DNA of 64,000 nt from Heloderma charlesbogerti (lineage: Eukaryota; Chordata; Lepidosauria; Squamata; Helodermatidae), in contig JANEZZ010000728.1 in assembly GCA_026122225.1 (NCBI GenBank), positions 2,294,001-2,358,000 on the forward strand. The letters are read 5' to 3'. How positions within the stretch are numbered: position 1 is the stretch's first letter; the number at the start of each line of letters is the position of its first letter. Below the pieces are notes generated by a model. That model made no database searches. It saw nothing but the letters and a program-made list of their open reading frames with translations, and was not told where the DNA came from. Below are positions 43,998-53,945 of the stretch, piece after piece. The position numbers were made by a program, and so were the translations under genes.

Positions 43998-44508
43998 CAG
44001 TGGTCCCCAACCTTTTTGGGACCAGGGAGTGGACTGGTCTGTGGAAGACAATTTTTCCATGGACCATGGGGGGGATAGGACCGGGCTGCATTAGGGGTGT
44101 GGGAACCCCCCTTACCTTGGGTCTGTGGGGGGTGCGATCCGTCCCTCCCCCCCCAGAATCCTCATCGGCCCTGGACTCGCTACGGAGCTGCCGGCCAGCT
44201 CCGGCCGGGGGATGACTTCTGGCCACTGGGATGCAAATGGCGTCCGCATAGCAGACGCCATTTACGTCCCTGTTCTTTTCAGTAATAGGCTATTACTGCA
44301 AAGAACAGGGCCAGAGCCAGCCGGCAGCTTTGCAGACTCGCTGCGGAGCGGAGCCGGCCAGGGCTGGTGAGGATTCCGGGGCAGGGGGGAGGGACGGACC
44401 ACCTCCCCCCCCGCGGACCCAAGGTAAGGGGGGGTTCCCACACCCCTACTGCGGCCCGGTCCCTAACGGGCCACAGACCGGTACCGGTCCGGGGGTTGGG
44501 GACCCCTG
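43998..44508. mobile_element. hAT MITE with perfect 8-bp duplication, containing a second element
   Basis: Flanked by atctaact at 43990-43997 and 44509-44516. Left terminus cagtggtccccaaccttttt; right terminus gggggttggggacccctg is its complement. Body words GTGGAAGACAATTTTTCCAT GGACC and CGGGCCACAGACCGGTACCG match a hAT (Charlie-type) MITE pattern I remember from mammalian genomes; the exact family name I cannot confirm. At 44092-44448 a different element has inserted. Confidence 0.85.
44092..44448. mobile_element. Short member of the hairpin-cassette family, nested in the hAT MITE
   Basis: Ends taggggtgtgggaacccccc and ggttcccacacccctA, inverted repeats of about 25 bp. Inside are an AAATGGCGTC...GACGCCATTT hairpin (44235-44263) and a CTGTTCTTTTCAGTAATAGG hairpin (44270-44308), the same two-type plan as at 40.7 and 54 kb. 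Flanks share CTGC only, so no clean duplication. Confidence 0.72.
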
Positions 44509-44516
44509 ATCTAACT

Positions 44517-45654
44517 GACAAGAAGTCTAGCTCATAAATCTGCAATATTTTAAAGAAGGCATTTCTATTCTGCTAACTATATATGCTTCCATTCCCAAGA
44601 AACAGGTTTGAAATCCTTCTTTCTTTAGCCCATTCTCCCCTTGCCTGTCTGATTCCCACAGAGAACCTATCAGCTTTCTTAGCTATAGACATGTCATTCA
44701 AGGTTGAAAGTTACAGCTGGTCAGGTGTGTTAAATTCTCTCAGCCTACTCCCCTCTGGGAAACTAAGCAGAATGATGGTCTCACCAATCTGGTATTCCTC
44801 ATCCTGAGCATGCCCAAACCAGCCCCCCCCCCCCCGGGTCTCTCTCCACCTGCCATCAGAAGAGAAACCAGGCTGAGCTAAACCATCTCAGTCTACTTCT
44901 TAAGCAGACTCTGACTCTAAATTATAGGACCTAGGCAGTGCTCAGGCCAAAACTGACACTCTTAGACTCTTCCCGCTTTCACTGCCAGGGCCACAAGAGC
45001 TTCAGGACTCAGCTGACTTTATGTGAGTCTACTCAGGGTGAAGGAGTATCTTGTGAAAGCTGGGTTCAGGGCTTAGTTGAGGGCTAGAAAGGGATGGAGC
45101 TTCTATATAGGCTCTCAGTCTGGGCTGAATTACTGCTGAAGCAACAGTTCCCTTGGAACTCTAAGCTCCTATGCATAGCCTTTCCTAAACTGGGGGAACT
45201 GACAGGGATAATACTAATTTACCTTGCAGGATTGTTGTAAATTTATTTGAGATAGTAGATGTGAAATGCTTTGAACTCTGTCCACTATATTTTAATCCAC
45301 ACTTTTGACAATGTGGCAATGTTGCTAAGACAAATTCCAGTGTTCTAATATCCAATAAAGTATAATGTCACTAGGTTAAAACCCATGGAGATTTGTAATC
45401 CTATCCAGTCAGATTGGGTCAGATGAGGAGAGCAGTTGCTCAAGAAATGCAAGATCACTGGATTACTGCATCCCGTGATCTTGCAGTGATGCCTCTGCAT
45501 CTTATTTTTTCTTTACTTATAGCAGTGGTCACTGGTGGGGCAGAAGGCAGGCAGGGCAGCTAATGGTAGATGGAGCCAGGGGTCACAGTAGGTGGAGCCA
45601 AATAGACCATGAGTTAAAAGCAGGAGGTTGTGGGTGAGGTGTGTGCCTCTGACC
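44517..45654 (+). repeat. Mostly unique; worn MIR/CORE-SINE-like fragment at 45215-45290
   Basis: The segment TTTACCTTGCAGGATTGTTG TAAATTTATTTGAGATAGTA GATGTGAAATGCTTTGA follows the pattern of the MIR/CORE-SINE 3' part. A poly(C) run lies at 44822-44835. Nothing else recognised. Confidence 0.5.
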
Positions 45655-46170
45655 CATACTTTGAACTCACATTTGTCTGTTACATCAGCAACCCATTACA
45701 CAGAAAGGGCAACCTGAGGCAAGTAACTTCAAGATTGTGAGTGCAAAGCAGAGGGTTGGTGGGCAGGAGCTCCAAACAGCAACAGAAAAGCATTCCTCTG
45801 AATCCACATTTTTCTATTCAAGCAGCAATCCCCATTGCACAGAAAAGGCAAATGGAGGCATGCAGGTTAACTTCAAGTTCCTGAGTGCAAAACAGAAAGC
45901 TTTTGTGTCGCTGTGTGGATGACTCCACTCCGCCCCTTGGACATCTACACAGCAACACAAAAGTATTCCTTTGAACTCACACTCTTCTGCTCCAGCAGCA
46001 GTTGCCATTGCACAGAAAAGGGCAACTGAGCCACGCAAGTTAACTTTAATGTCATGAGTGCAAAGCAAAGTTATTTGGGGGGTTGACCCATATTGCAACA
46101 ACATGAAAACATCCTTTGAACCCACATTTTCTGCTACAGCAGCAACCTATTACACAGAAAAGGCAAGCTG
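45655..46170 (+). repeat. Degenerate tandem repeat, ~140-170 bp unit, ~3.5 copies
   Basis: Each unit carries AGCAACA, a TTTGAACTCACA-type block, CAGCAGCAA, CATTGCACAGAAAAGGCAA and GAGTGCAAAGCA in fixed order. The CATTGCACAGAAA anchor recurs at 45694, 45833, 46006 and 46148, giving spacings of 139, 173 and 142. The longer second unit contains an extra ~30 bp (TGTGTGGATGACTCCACTCC). Confidence 0.7.
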
Positions 46171-46194
46171 AGGGAGAAAATTGATTCACACTCA

Positions 46195-46236
46195 TTATCT
46201 CTCTTTCTCTCTCTTTCTCTCTTTTTCTCTCTCTCG
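46195..46236 (+). repeat. TCTCTTTC-type low-complexity tract
   Basis: Pyrimidine repeat TCTCTCTTTCTC. The minus-strand ORF over it is a by-product. Confidence 0.8.
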
Positions 46237-46240
46237 TATA

Positions 46241-47560
46241 CTGCTCAATAAAGTAAAAGAGGTTGAGGCACCACGTGTTCACTGAGACCCAGGCCTATTC
46301 GCTCATGAGAAATGAGAGAACAAGAGATGTCCGTTTACTTCCCCTGTGCAGGCATGTCAATGCGCAGACATGACGAAGTATTTTCAATGTGCAGGCAGTT
46401 GAACGCCCCCCTGCAAGACAGTAATTGGCTGTAGTGGATGTCATCCATGTACACCTGCCCTTTCCACCATTATATGCCAGGTCCTCCTAATTGGCTTGTT
46501 GGAACGAGCAGTGTTAAATGTGGCATTCAGGCAGAGCAGTCCTTCTGGATGCCCTGCCTGTTCTGTCCTACTGTGCTGCTGGCCATGAGAAGGAGGAGTA
46601 GAGATGATGGAAAAGTTGTTGCACTGGAGCATAAGGAAGATAGAGTGGCAATGCGGAAGTAACTTTTGGTTGGTGGTGGGGCCAGCAGAAAGTAGGATGG
46701 TGTCCATGCTGGTCTGTGCTTTTCCTAACCTATAGCGCAAAAACTGTAGACACCACTCTATTTTGGGGTGCATGCGCTTTCACTAACACTCCAACTTTTG
46801 TACAAGGAAACTAGTTATACATGGTTTACCTTAAGACTTACCTTAAGGCTTAAGTGATACAAGAACTGAGAGCAAGTAGCTTTCATGGAGTCCAGCTTCC
46901 AGTGTTGCAGGAACTGAGTGGATGAATGCTTTACAAAATTTCTAAGTACAGTATATACTAGCAAAATCTTTGGCACCCACCAAATGGTCACAGTTGGATG
47001 AGAAACTTAAGTATTAGGTACATGGTAGCAGCTAGTACTAGTGATAAGAAAACAGGTACTGTACCTATTGAATGAGATATGTTTTCCATGTACATTTTAC
47101 AGTCCATGTTTTGCCCTAGAACAAAGTTTGCACTTTCTTTATGAAATTAGACTGGGGAGGGAGGTTGCCATTTCAAACGACTTCATGCTATTTTTTTCCT
47201 GGATCTTTAAAAAGTATGCAGAAGCAGCCAGATTAGAGAAAGTTGTGGTGTTCTCCAAGTGAGGCTTGACATTTCAAGCGTGGAACAAGGCAAGAACAAG
47301 AATGCCAGACTCTTTCATGTTTGGTATCTGATTTCCCCAAAGAAGACTAGAATTACCAGTTAGGTTTATTTGTTCTTAACTGACTGGTAGGATGTCCTGG
47401 ATTTTCTTCAGAACAGCCCAACGGCTTGCAGAAACAGGTGCAAGAAAAAATGTCTGCACCATATCTACCAATTTTGGAAAACCAAAAAGAGAGAGTTAGG
47501 TTCGGCTCTTCCCACTGACCACGGGGTCTCCCCTGCTTGATCCCTGATTTATGTAAAGCA
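46241..47560. other. No recognised feature
   Basis: Unique-looking sequence. ORFs at 46438-46773 lack known motifs. Confidence 0.45.
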
Positions 47561-47965
47561 AAGCATAACAGGATTTATTTATTTATTTATTGCATTCATT
47601 TAGATCAGAGATGAACAACCGTCAGCCCTTGGCCTAATTTCATGTAGGTGTGGGAGCCCAGAGGGAGAGAAGAAAGGCGAGAAGATAAAAAAGGGGGATA
47701 GAAGCCAAGATGGACAGAGTACAGAAGGATAGGTGGGGGTGGGGGGAACTCCCTGCAAGCAATCAGTTGAAACCTCTGGCAAGAGCAATCTGCCCTTCTC
47801 CCAGGAGCTTTCTGGGCAGGTAAGAAGAGGGATGGGGAGAAAAGGGGGTGGGGTGGGACAAGATAGAAAATGAATAGGGCAGGCCCGCCTACCACCAGCA
47901 TGCAGCCTGGGACAGATTATCTTGAAAGGAATGTGGCCCTTGACAGAAAAAATGTTGCCTAGCAC
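47561..47965. repeat. LINE-tail (TTTA) run and unnamed dispersed repeat
   Basis: (TTTA)n at 47573-47592, then 47605-47965 opening ATGAACAACCGTCAGCCCTT and closing GGAATGTGGCCCTTGACAG. Tentatively grouped with 9761-10140 and 29755-30025. The middle is GGGG/GGAGA-rich. Confidence 0.35.
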
Positions 47966-48344
47966 AATTTAGATCATGTTCCTAATCATAACATAAAAGC
48001 AATAGCACTCAGGTTCAGCACAATGCCTTTATTATTATAATATTCTCTCTATAACATATAATCTAGGTATTTCCTGATTAATTTACTGGCAATGAAGTAA
48101 GTTTTCTTCACAAATAAGGAAGCTGAAATCTGAACTATCTAGCAGTTCATATTTAGCCAAGATGATTTAATTAAAATGAAAAGCAGCTGAGGTGTTTCAG
48201 GGAGTTCTGCTTTGATCTTGCCACTTGGTTTTTCAAGGCTTATTTTAATTAACTTGCACCTTGTGGTGGAGCTGACCTGCAGTGTACTTGGCTTGATCTC
48301 ACAAGCTCAGTTCTTTATTCCCTTGAGTCAGTACTTTGACTAGT
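47966..48344. other. Unique sequence, possible conserved stretch 48080-48260
   Basis: No repeats recognised. AAAGCAGCTGAGGTGTTTCA and TTATTTTAATTAACTTGCAC have the look of conserved non-coding sequence; untested. Confidence 0.3.
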
Positions 48345-48529
48345 TGCATAGGTAGAGAGAATGACTGCAGAATCAGCAGACCTCAAATACAACTGTTCTT
48401 TAATTTAGCACACACAGAAGTGACAATTTAGCAGAACCTCCACCCACTGTTGCTACTCCGAGCTCTGCAGGAGCTGCCAAGGTTCAAAACAATAACTAAG
48501 CCACAGTATCCCCCCTAGGACACATAACA
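48345..48529 (-). repeat. Probable 3' LTR of the gypsy element
   Basis: On the minus strand a polypurine tract (taagtggggaggaa, complement of 48530-48543) is followed by TGTTATGTGTCC at 48529, the expected LTR start after a PPT. A TTAAAGAAC word resembles an LTR R region. The far end near 48345-48366 is uncertain, and no second LTR was found in the window. Confidence 0.55.
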
Positions 48530-49137
48530 TTCCTCCCCACTTAGCTATCATCCAACCAACAAGGAGGTACCCTTTCACGGCACGGTCTCTGCTCTCGACT
48601 AGTAGGCGTAGATTGCTCAGATGACTTTCTTTCAGCAACTTCCGTAGGTAAGGAAGGAGTGTTGCTCCCATCACTCAGTGGTTCTGGTGCTTCAGCCGGT
48701 GGTGAGAAAAACACATTGGTTCCACACTCTGGCCAGAATGCCTTCTCAACTGGTCAACATGGCATTGCCACACTGACCCATCTGCACGCTGGACCTTGTA
48801 TGACACAGGTCCAGTGACCTCAATGATAGAGGAAGGAACCCATCTCGGTCCAGCACCATAGTTCCTAGCAAACACCTGATCTTGTGGGACAAATGAATGG
48901 AGAGTAGGAGCTGAGAGGGCTGCATCCAGAGCTTGCTCCCATTTTCTTTGTAAGTCTTCCGCTGAATCTGGGAGGAGATGGTCAAGGCAAGTTTTTAGAT
49001 GCTGCCCCATAAGTAACTCTGTAGGACTGACTCCTGTTGTTGCACAAGGAATAACATGTTCAGCGATGAGAAAACTGGCAAGGTGTGTTGGCCAGCCTCT
49101 TCCTGCAATGTGCTTCAGGGCATCTTTTGTTGTCTGC

Positions 49138-49149
49138 ACCATCCGTTCA
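49138..49149 (+). repeat. Target duplication of the RTE insertion, left
   Basis: accatccgttca here and accatctgttca at 49263-49274, 11 of 12 identical. Confidence 0.75.
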
Positions 49150-49262
49150 CTCGACCTTGGGGGAGCTGGGGGTGGTGATGGCCGACAGGAAGCTCTGGCG
49201 TGGGCTAGTCCATGAAGTCACAAAAAGTCAGAAGCGACTGACCGAATAAACAACAACAAAAA
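49150..49262 (+). mobile_element. RTE-clade LINE 3' end inserted in gypsy integrase
   Basis: 113 bp reading CTCGACCTTGGGGGAGCTGG to GAAGCGACTGACCGAATAAA CAACAACAA. It matches the end of the element at 33453-33700 in the opposite orientation. Flanked by 12-bp near-perfect duplications. Very short 5'-truncated insertion. Confidence 0.82.
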
Positions 49263-50024
49263 ACCATCTGTTCAGCTTGGCCATTTGCTCAGGGATGATG
49301 AGGTGCAATGGTGACAGCCCGAATAAGGTTCGTGTCCGCAAATGTTTTCAGTTCAACAGATGTAAAAGCAGTCCCATTGTCTGAGACTAAAGTATCATGC
49401 AACCCATGGGTTGCATATAAGTGGCACAGTGCTGTGATTGCTGCAGCAGCTGTTTGTGATGGTACTAAGACTACTTCAAGCCACTTTGAGTAAGAATCAA
49501 GAAGAGTTTTCCTTGAAATGGTCCTGCAAAATCAATATGGATTCTTGGTCACTTCCCATGGAAAGATAGGTGCCCTTGGTGGATTGTGCCTAGAAGCTTG
49601 ACAAGTACTGCACTCATTTACATTTTTTTCAATATTTGAGTCAATACCGGGCCACCAGACATAGCTCCTGGCCAATGCTTTCATGCAATTGATCCCTGGG
49701 TGAGCTGCATGCAGCATGGCCAAGATGGTTGGACGACCCTTATAACAACACGGTTTCCCCATAGCAGACATCTCTTATGGGCAGACATCTTATGTTGATG
49801 GCATTTAAGTGGTTTATATTCCTCTGGCAGTTCCTCATTCAGCCATCCCCTCCATACTCAGTTTAAAGCACGAGCCAGTACAGGATCTTGAGCAGTCAGC
49901 CTAGCAATTTGAGCAGCCTGAAGAGGTGGGTCAGGAAGGGCTTCTAGCATCAAGACTTCCAGTGAAGAAGGTACAACAAAACCTGGAATTTGAAGTGGTA
50001 CCTGACTCAATCCATTGGCATTAG

Positions 50025-50402
50025 CTATTGCCTTTCCTGGCTTGTAGACAAGTGTATAATCATAAGCATTGAGCAGAATTGCTCCAATGCTGCATGTGGG
50101 GGTGACAGTATGCAGGGAGTAGGCTTACCAGGAGAGAAGATTCTTAGAAGAAGCTTGTGGTCTGTGTGTATTTCAAAAGCACAGCCATAGAGATAGTTGT
50201 GGAACTTTTTGACTCCTGCAATAACAGCCACGGCTTCTCTGTCAATTTGGGCAAAGTTCCTTTCAGTGGATGACATAGTCCTTGAATAATAAGCAATTGG
50301 TGCCTCTGTACCATCTGGAAATTTGTGGCTTAGGACAGCATCAACCCTGTAAGAAGAAGTGGCAATGCCCTCTCCAGGCTGCTGCATTCAATCATTTGTG
50401 AA
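50025..50402 (-). pseudogene. Gypsy RNase H fragment
   Basis: Open for 120 codons on the minus strand. Recognisable blocks are VDAVLSHKFPDGTEAPIAYY SRTM, ERNFAQIDREAVAVIAGVKK FHNYLYG and FEIHTDHKLLLRIFSP, the classic Ty3/gypsy RNase H string in which the DREA and TDHK regions carry catalytic acidic residues. The domain is cut at its start by fusion to gag sequence near 50402. Confidence 0.85.
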
Positions 50403-50404
50403 AT

Positions 50405-50860
50405 TTAAATCTCTGCACAATAACGGAAGGATTTGGTGAGTAACGTATCTTCAATAATCCTAAAAGTTTATCAAATGTCTTAGTTTTAGGTGAGGCAGGA
50501 GCAGTGGGGGATGGCAAATGTCTGTGGCCCACAAACAGTTAAGAGCACAGCTCACTTTTGTTCAGCACTGGCTATCTTATTTGCTTCAAGATAGAACGAA
50601 AGCAATTCTGCATAAGAATCCCAGGAAGTAGGTTGACTAACATCAAACTCTTTGATATGATAGCGCTCATCAATTTCCCACCAGACTTACATCAAGGTTA
50701 TCAGAATATGTTTTATGTACTAGAAAATGCAGAATAGGCTTGATGAATTCACCAATGGGAACCCTCACCACAACACAATAACTTCGCTGACTCATGCTTC
50801 TAGTAGAAGTCTCTTGGCCCTAGTTTCCACGAGGTGGTAAACCTGCTGCCTGGGCTGTAG
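50405..50860 (-). pseudogene. Gypsy gag fragment
   Basis: Across minus frames the blocks FDVSQPTSWDSYAELLSFYL, EANKIASAEQK, AVLLTVCGPQTF and KTKTFDKLLGLL can be read near 50660-50440. They match the retrotransposon gag (capsid) pattern of gypsy elements as I remember it. Several stops interrupt. It is fused directly to RNase H. Confidence 0.65.
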
Positions 50861-51148
50861 CATTTTAGGCTGTGTGTTGGGGCTCATATAACTGAGTGTT
50901 CTTTCATACAAACAAAAAGCAAAACAGCCTACGTTCCCTTCACACAGAAAACCTCCTGCCATCTAGTTTTTTATGTGGAGGGAATTTTTGTAAATAGGAA
51001 ACCATTCAATCTTGTGAGGTTCCACCTGTGGTCTGAAGTGTTACCGCCAGGTGTAAGTTTACCACCTCACTGACAACTAATCTTGAGGGGGTGTGGGAAA
51101 ACGAAGTAATGCATTGTGGCTAGAGTGTGGCTTTCAGTCACTCAAAAC
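50861..51148. other. No recognised feature
   Basis: Possibly the remaining gypsy leader, but I cannot support that. Confidence 0.4.
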
Positions 51149-51287
51149 CAGCCGTTCCCAACCCTAGCTTCCCAGATGTAGTTGGATTCCATGTCCTAGC
51201 ATTTCCAGTCAGCATGCGCAATGGTCAGGGACGATGGAAGTTGTAGTCCAAGATCATGTGGGAATCCAGGGTTGGGAAAGCTGCTCT
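51149..51287. mobile_element. Palindromic MITE (CAGCCGTTCCCAACCCTAGC)
   Basis: CAGCCGTTCCCAACCCTAGC TTCCCAGATG pairs with CATGTGGGAATCCAGGGTTG GGAAAGCTG; diverged member of the CAGCCTTCCCCAACC family. Confidence 0.72.
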
Positions 51288-51777
51288 AAGTACATTTGGG
51301 AGCCACACTGGCCCTGTTCAAGCTTTTTGCCTAAACAAGAAATTTCAACAGGGACATTGAGGGTGGAGGGTTGGTTGAAATTCCCTGTTTAAGAATAACA
51401 CCTGAACAGGGTTTATGTGAACACAGGAACAGGAAGGATAAGGATCTTGACACTGACAAAACTACTTTCCTGGGAAATTTTCTGAGAAATGTTGTTTTGG
51501 GGGGGTAATTTCCTTTTCTTTCTATAAAAAACATTTCCTCTTTCCCTCCTACTCTCAAAACCTCCCAGCATTAAGGTAAATAGTCTTCCCTCAACAACCC
51601 ATAAACAAACACTGTTGGTCCTAGAAACAGTGTGATTTATTTGTTTACTTGTTGGTTTGCTTAAAAATATGCTTGCTCAGGGCAGCATACAGCATTTATT
51701 TTAAATTAATAATAATAATCTGAATACACTACCAATTCTGAAATACTAAAACAAGTTTTAAAAACATTTATTTTTTA
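51288..51777. other. Mostly unrecognised, AT-rich
   Basis: Includes a possible minus-strand LINE tail near 51655-51720 (GGGCAGCATACAGCATTTAT). No gene. Confidence 0.4.
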
Positions 51778-51900
51778 AAGTATTTTTATCCTGGTCTTCA
51801 GCCAAAAAAGGCTCCCCACATGGCTTACAATCAGCCAGTAAACAAACAGTCCCTGCTCGCAGGCTTACGATCTAAAAAAGACACGACACATAAGGAAAAA
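51778..51900 (-). repeat. Old SINE/LINE tail fragment
   Basis: The complement reads TTTTTAGATCGTAAGCCTGC GAGCAGGGACTG and GGAGCCTTTTTTGGCTGAAG, similar to a widespread vertebrate SINE/LINE 3' segment (AGATTGTAAGCC...GGGCAGGGA). Confidence 0.5.
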
Positions 51901-52211
51901 GGGATGGGAAGAGAAGAAGAAAAACATCACCCACATCAGGTCACAAAATTGAAAACCAGGAGGCATGCAGCCTTTACACCAAAAGCTTTGTAAAACAAGT
52001 TGGGAGATCCCCCATGAGATTGTTTCACAAAATCTTGGGGCTTTAGCTGTAACGGCCCTGCTGTTCACTACAGACCTTCTGACTTCCTATAAAGAAGGAA
52101 TATGGAGGAATATGTACGGAATAAACACTGTGAGATCATCTTAGTTGGCAGCTCAGTGCAAAACCAGAACCCAGATACACAACTTGTTTTCCTCAGGCCT
52201 AGGAATAATTT

Positions 52212-52212
<1 letters not shown>

Positions 52213-52270
<58 letters not shown>
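52213..52270 (+). repeat. (GATA)n microsatellite, 58 bp
   Basis: About 14.5 uninterrupted AGAT units. Confidence 0.97.
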
Positions 52271-52979
52271 GAACAGAAGTTCAAATGCCTTTTCAGCTTT
52301 GGACTTGTCAAAGGTCTCCCAACTTTGCAGTTAAAAAAAAGGGTGTTGTTGTTTGTATGTTAGAGAGTTTTGCATTTTTTTTTAAAGCTTGAGATAATGT
52401 ATTTTAAAACAATCAAAATGTTAATCATTATGATGGGTGGGATTTGTGTACAAGGCCCTGTATATGGAAAGAATGCCTAGGTCTCTCTCTGCACAGAGAC
52501 TCATTGCCATTCCTGCGGGATCCCTGTCAGTGAGGGCTAGGCCATGGCATGCACAGTGCAATCCTATGAGTATCTACTCAAAAGTAAGATGACTGAATGC
52601 AACTCTCAGGTAAGTATGTATATGACTGCAGCTGCTGTGACGGAGGTAGAAGGACCCATCATCACATATTGTACTCAGATCCCCAATTAAAGTAGTTTTT
52701 CCTATATCCCCCTACTGTGCGTGTTTACTCAGAAGTAAGAAATAAATCTGCGCATGTTTACCTGTAAGTAAGAAATAAATCTTGTTCCCCCAACAGTGAA
52801 TCTTCAACATATTCCAATGCTGGATTGGACTCTCTGTAAAGCATTCCCATTCTCTGTGTGTTTACTTAGAAATAAGGAATAAATCTCGCTCCCCTGCAGT
52901 GAATCTTTAACAGATCTCAGTGCATATGGAGCCATGGTAAATTGCTAAAGCGTTTAAAGGGTTAAAAGGCTAACTTCAG
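52271..52979. repeat. Short palindromic MITE remnants in unique sequence
   Basis: GTGCAATCCTATGAGTATCT ACTCAAAAGTAAG at 52557-52590, and GCGTGTTTACTCAGAAGTAA G at 52718-52738 repeated as GCGCATGTTTACCTGTAAGT AAG at 52751-52773 and again near 52857. Partial copies of the ACTCAGAAGTAAGTCC family, locally duplicated. Confidence 0.5.
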
Positions 52980-53630
52980 TAATTTGCCCTAAAGTGCTCT
53001 TTCGCTTCTTGTGAAATCCTTACTGTGCTTTGACTTCTCTAGTTTCTCTGTTGTTATGTAAAGTCGCAGTAGTGAGCTTCTCATCTCATTGCAAGCAGGG
53101 AGAAGGAGAAAGGGGGTAGAAAGGGCGGGGTTGGAAGCAATAATTCGCTGGCAGAGTGCTGGAATGGGACGAAACTGAGAGGCTGGGCTGCTTTCATGGG
53201 AAGCCTTTAGATGCTGCACTCCAGAACTGGGGATTTTGGCTTCTCAAGGCAAAAGTGCACACACTGGGGAAAAGGGATGGGGGAGAGAAAGTAGCAGAAC
53301 GGAGCCTTCAGAATTGTGAATTAGTTGCTCTCCATTCATAATAACATAGTAGTAGGGGGAAGCCTGGAGAGGGGGAGCAATCAAGCCTCACACAGGGTTG
53401 AGCAGCCCCTGCCATTCTGATAACGTTCAGTTCTATTCCCCACAGCCCACCTGGAAGTATATTCCTTTTGAGCTGTGTGACCCCCCAAAATCGGATTTTA
53501 ACAGTACTGTATGCTTGGCTTTTCTTGCTTCGTGTGTCCCTGACGGGCCAAAGCTGATTCCATGAAAATCCGGGTTATGCTTCAACATGCTTCTCATTCC
53601 ATTTTCATTAATATCCTCGCCCCCCCCCCC
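52980..53630 (-). repeat. X1 repeat, copy 3 (truncated)
   Basis: Minus-strand copy matching the first ~650 bp of copies 1 and 2: the start near 53630 in a poly(C/G) run, GGATTTTCATGGAATCAGCT, AAGAAAAGCCAAGCATACAG, TACTTCCAGGTGGGCTG, CTACTATGTTATTATGAATG and TTGCAATGAGATGAGAAGC. The right end with the GGGCCC terminus is missing. Confidence 0.62.
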
Positions 53631-53945
53631 AGCTTCCACCAGTGAGTTAGAAGCCAGGAGTTCTACGCGTTATTTGGAAGTTTTGAAGAAATCAATTGCC
53701 CTCGAAAAAGAGAAGATGTTTGAAACACACAGAGAACTATAAATATTGCTGCAGGCATTGTTTTTGTTTTGGTCTTGCCACCAACCTTGCATCCTTTCTC
53801 CGCATCACTCCTCACTCCCGCAAATAAAGAAGGAGGAGGAGGAGGTTAGTGGAAAAGTTCTTGGAAGGCTTTTGCATGCTGCCTGTTGTTCTTGTGCTTC
53901 AAACCCACCTATAGAAGAACAGGGCGTGGATCACAAGCACAACAT

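Larger units (their letters stand above)
48675..49800 (-). pseudogene. Gypsy integrase remnant
   Basis: Would encode the enzyme that inserts the cDNA. The zinc-binding domain (minus frame 49771-49532) keeps the H-H-C-C pattern: HAAHPG then NECSTCQ. The catalytic core is broken by stops and frameshifts between about 49531 and 49142, though an IDFAGPF block (first Asp), a SDNGTAF-like block (second Asp) and an AEQMVQTTKD block (Glu) can be picked out across frames. The C-terminal part (frame 49142-48675) includes ELLMGQHLKTCLDHLLP, DQVFARNYGAGPRWVPSSI and GPVSYKVQ, the integrase tail of Ty3/gypsy elements. The RTE insertion lies in the core at 49149/49263. Confidence 0.82.
48345..50860 (-). mobile_element. 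Ty3/gypsy LTR retrotransposon, internally deleted
   Basis: A minus-strand element in the order gag fragment (about 50830-50405), RNase H (50402-50025), integrase (about 49800-48675), polypurine tract and 3' LTR. Protease and reverse transcriptase are missing between gag and RNase H, so a deletion of well over 1 kb joined them. The 5' LTR is not seen. An RTE LINE tail inserted at 49150-49262. Stop codons and frameshifts are spread through all parts; it is long dead. Confidence 0.85.

Noticed and set aside
47600..47965. 121-codon Pro/Ser-rich minus-strand ORF
   Set aside because: Arises from a GGGGAGA-rich non-coding repeat; two overlapping frames look equally protein-like.
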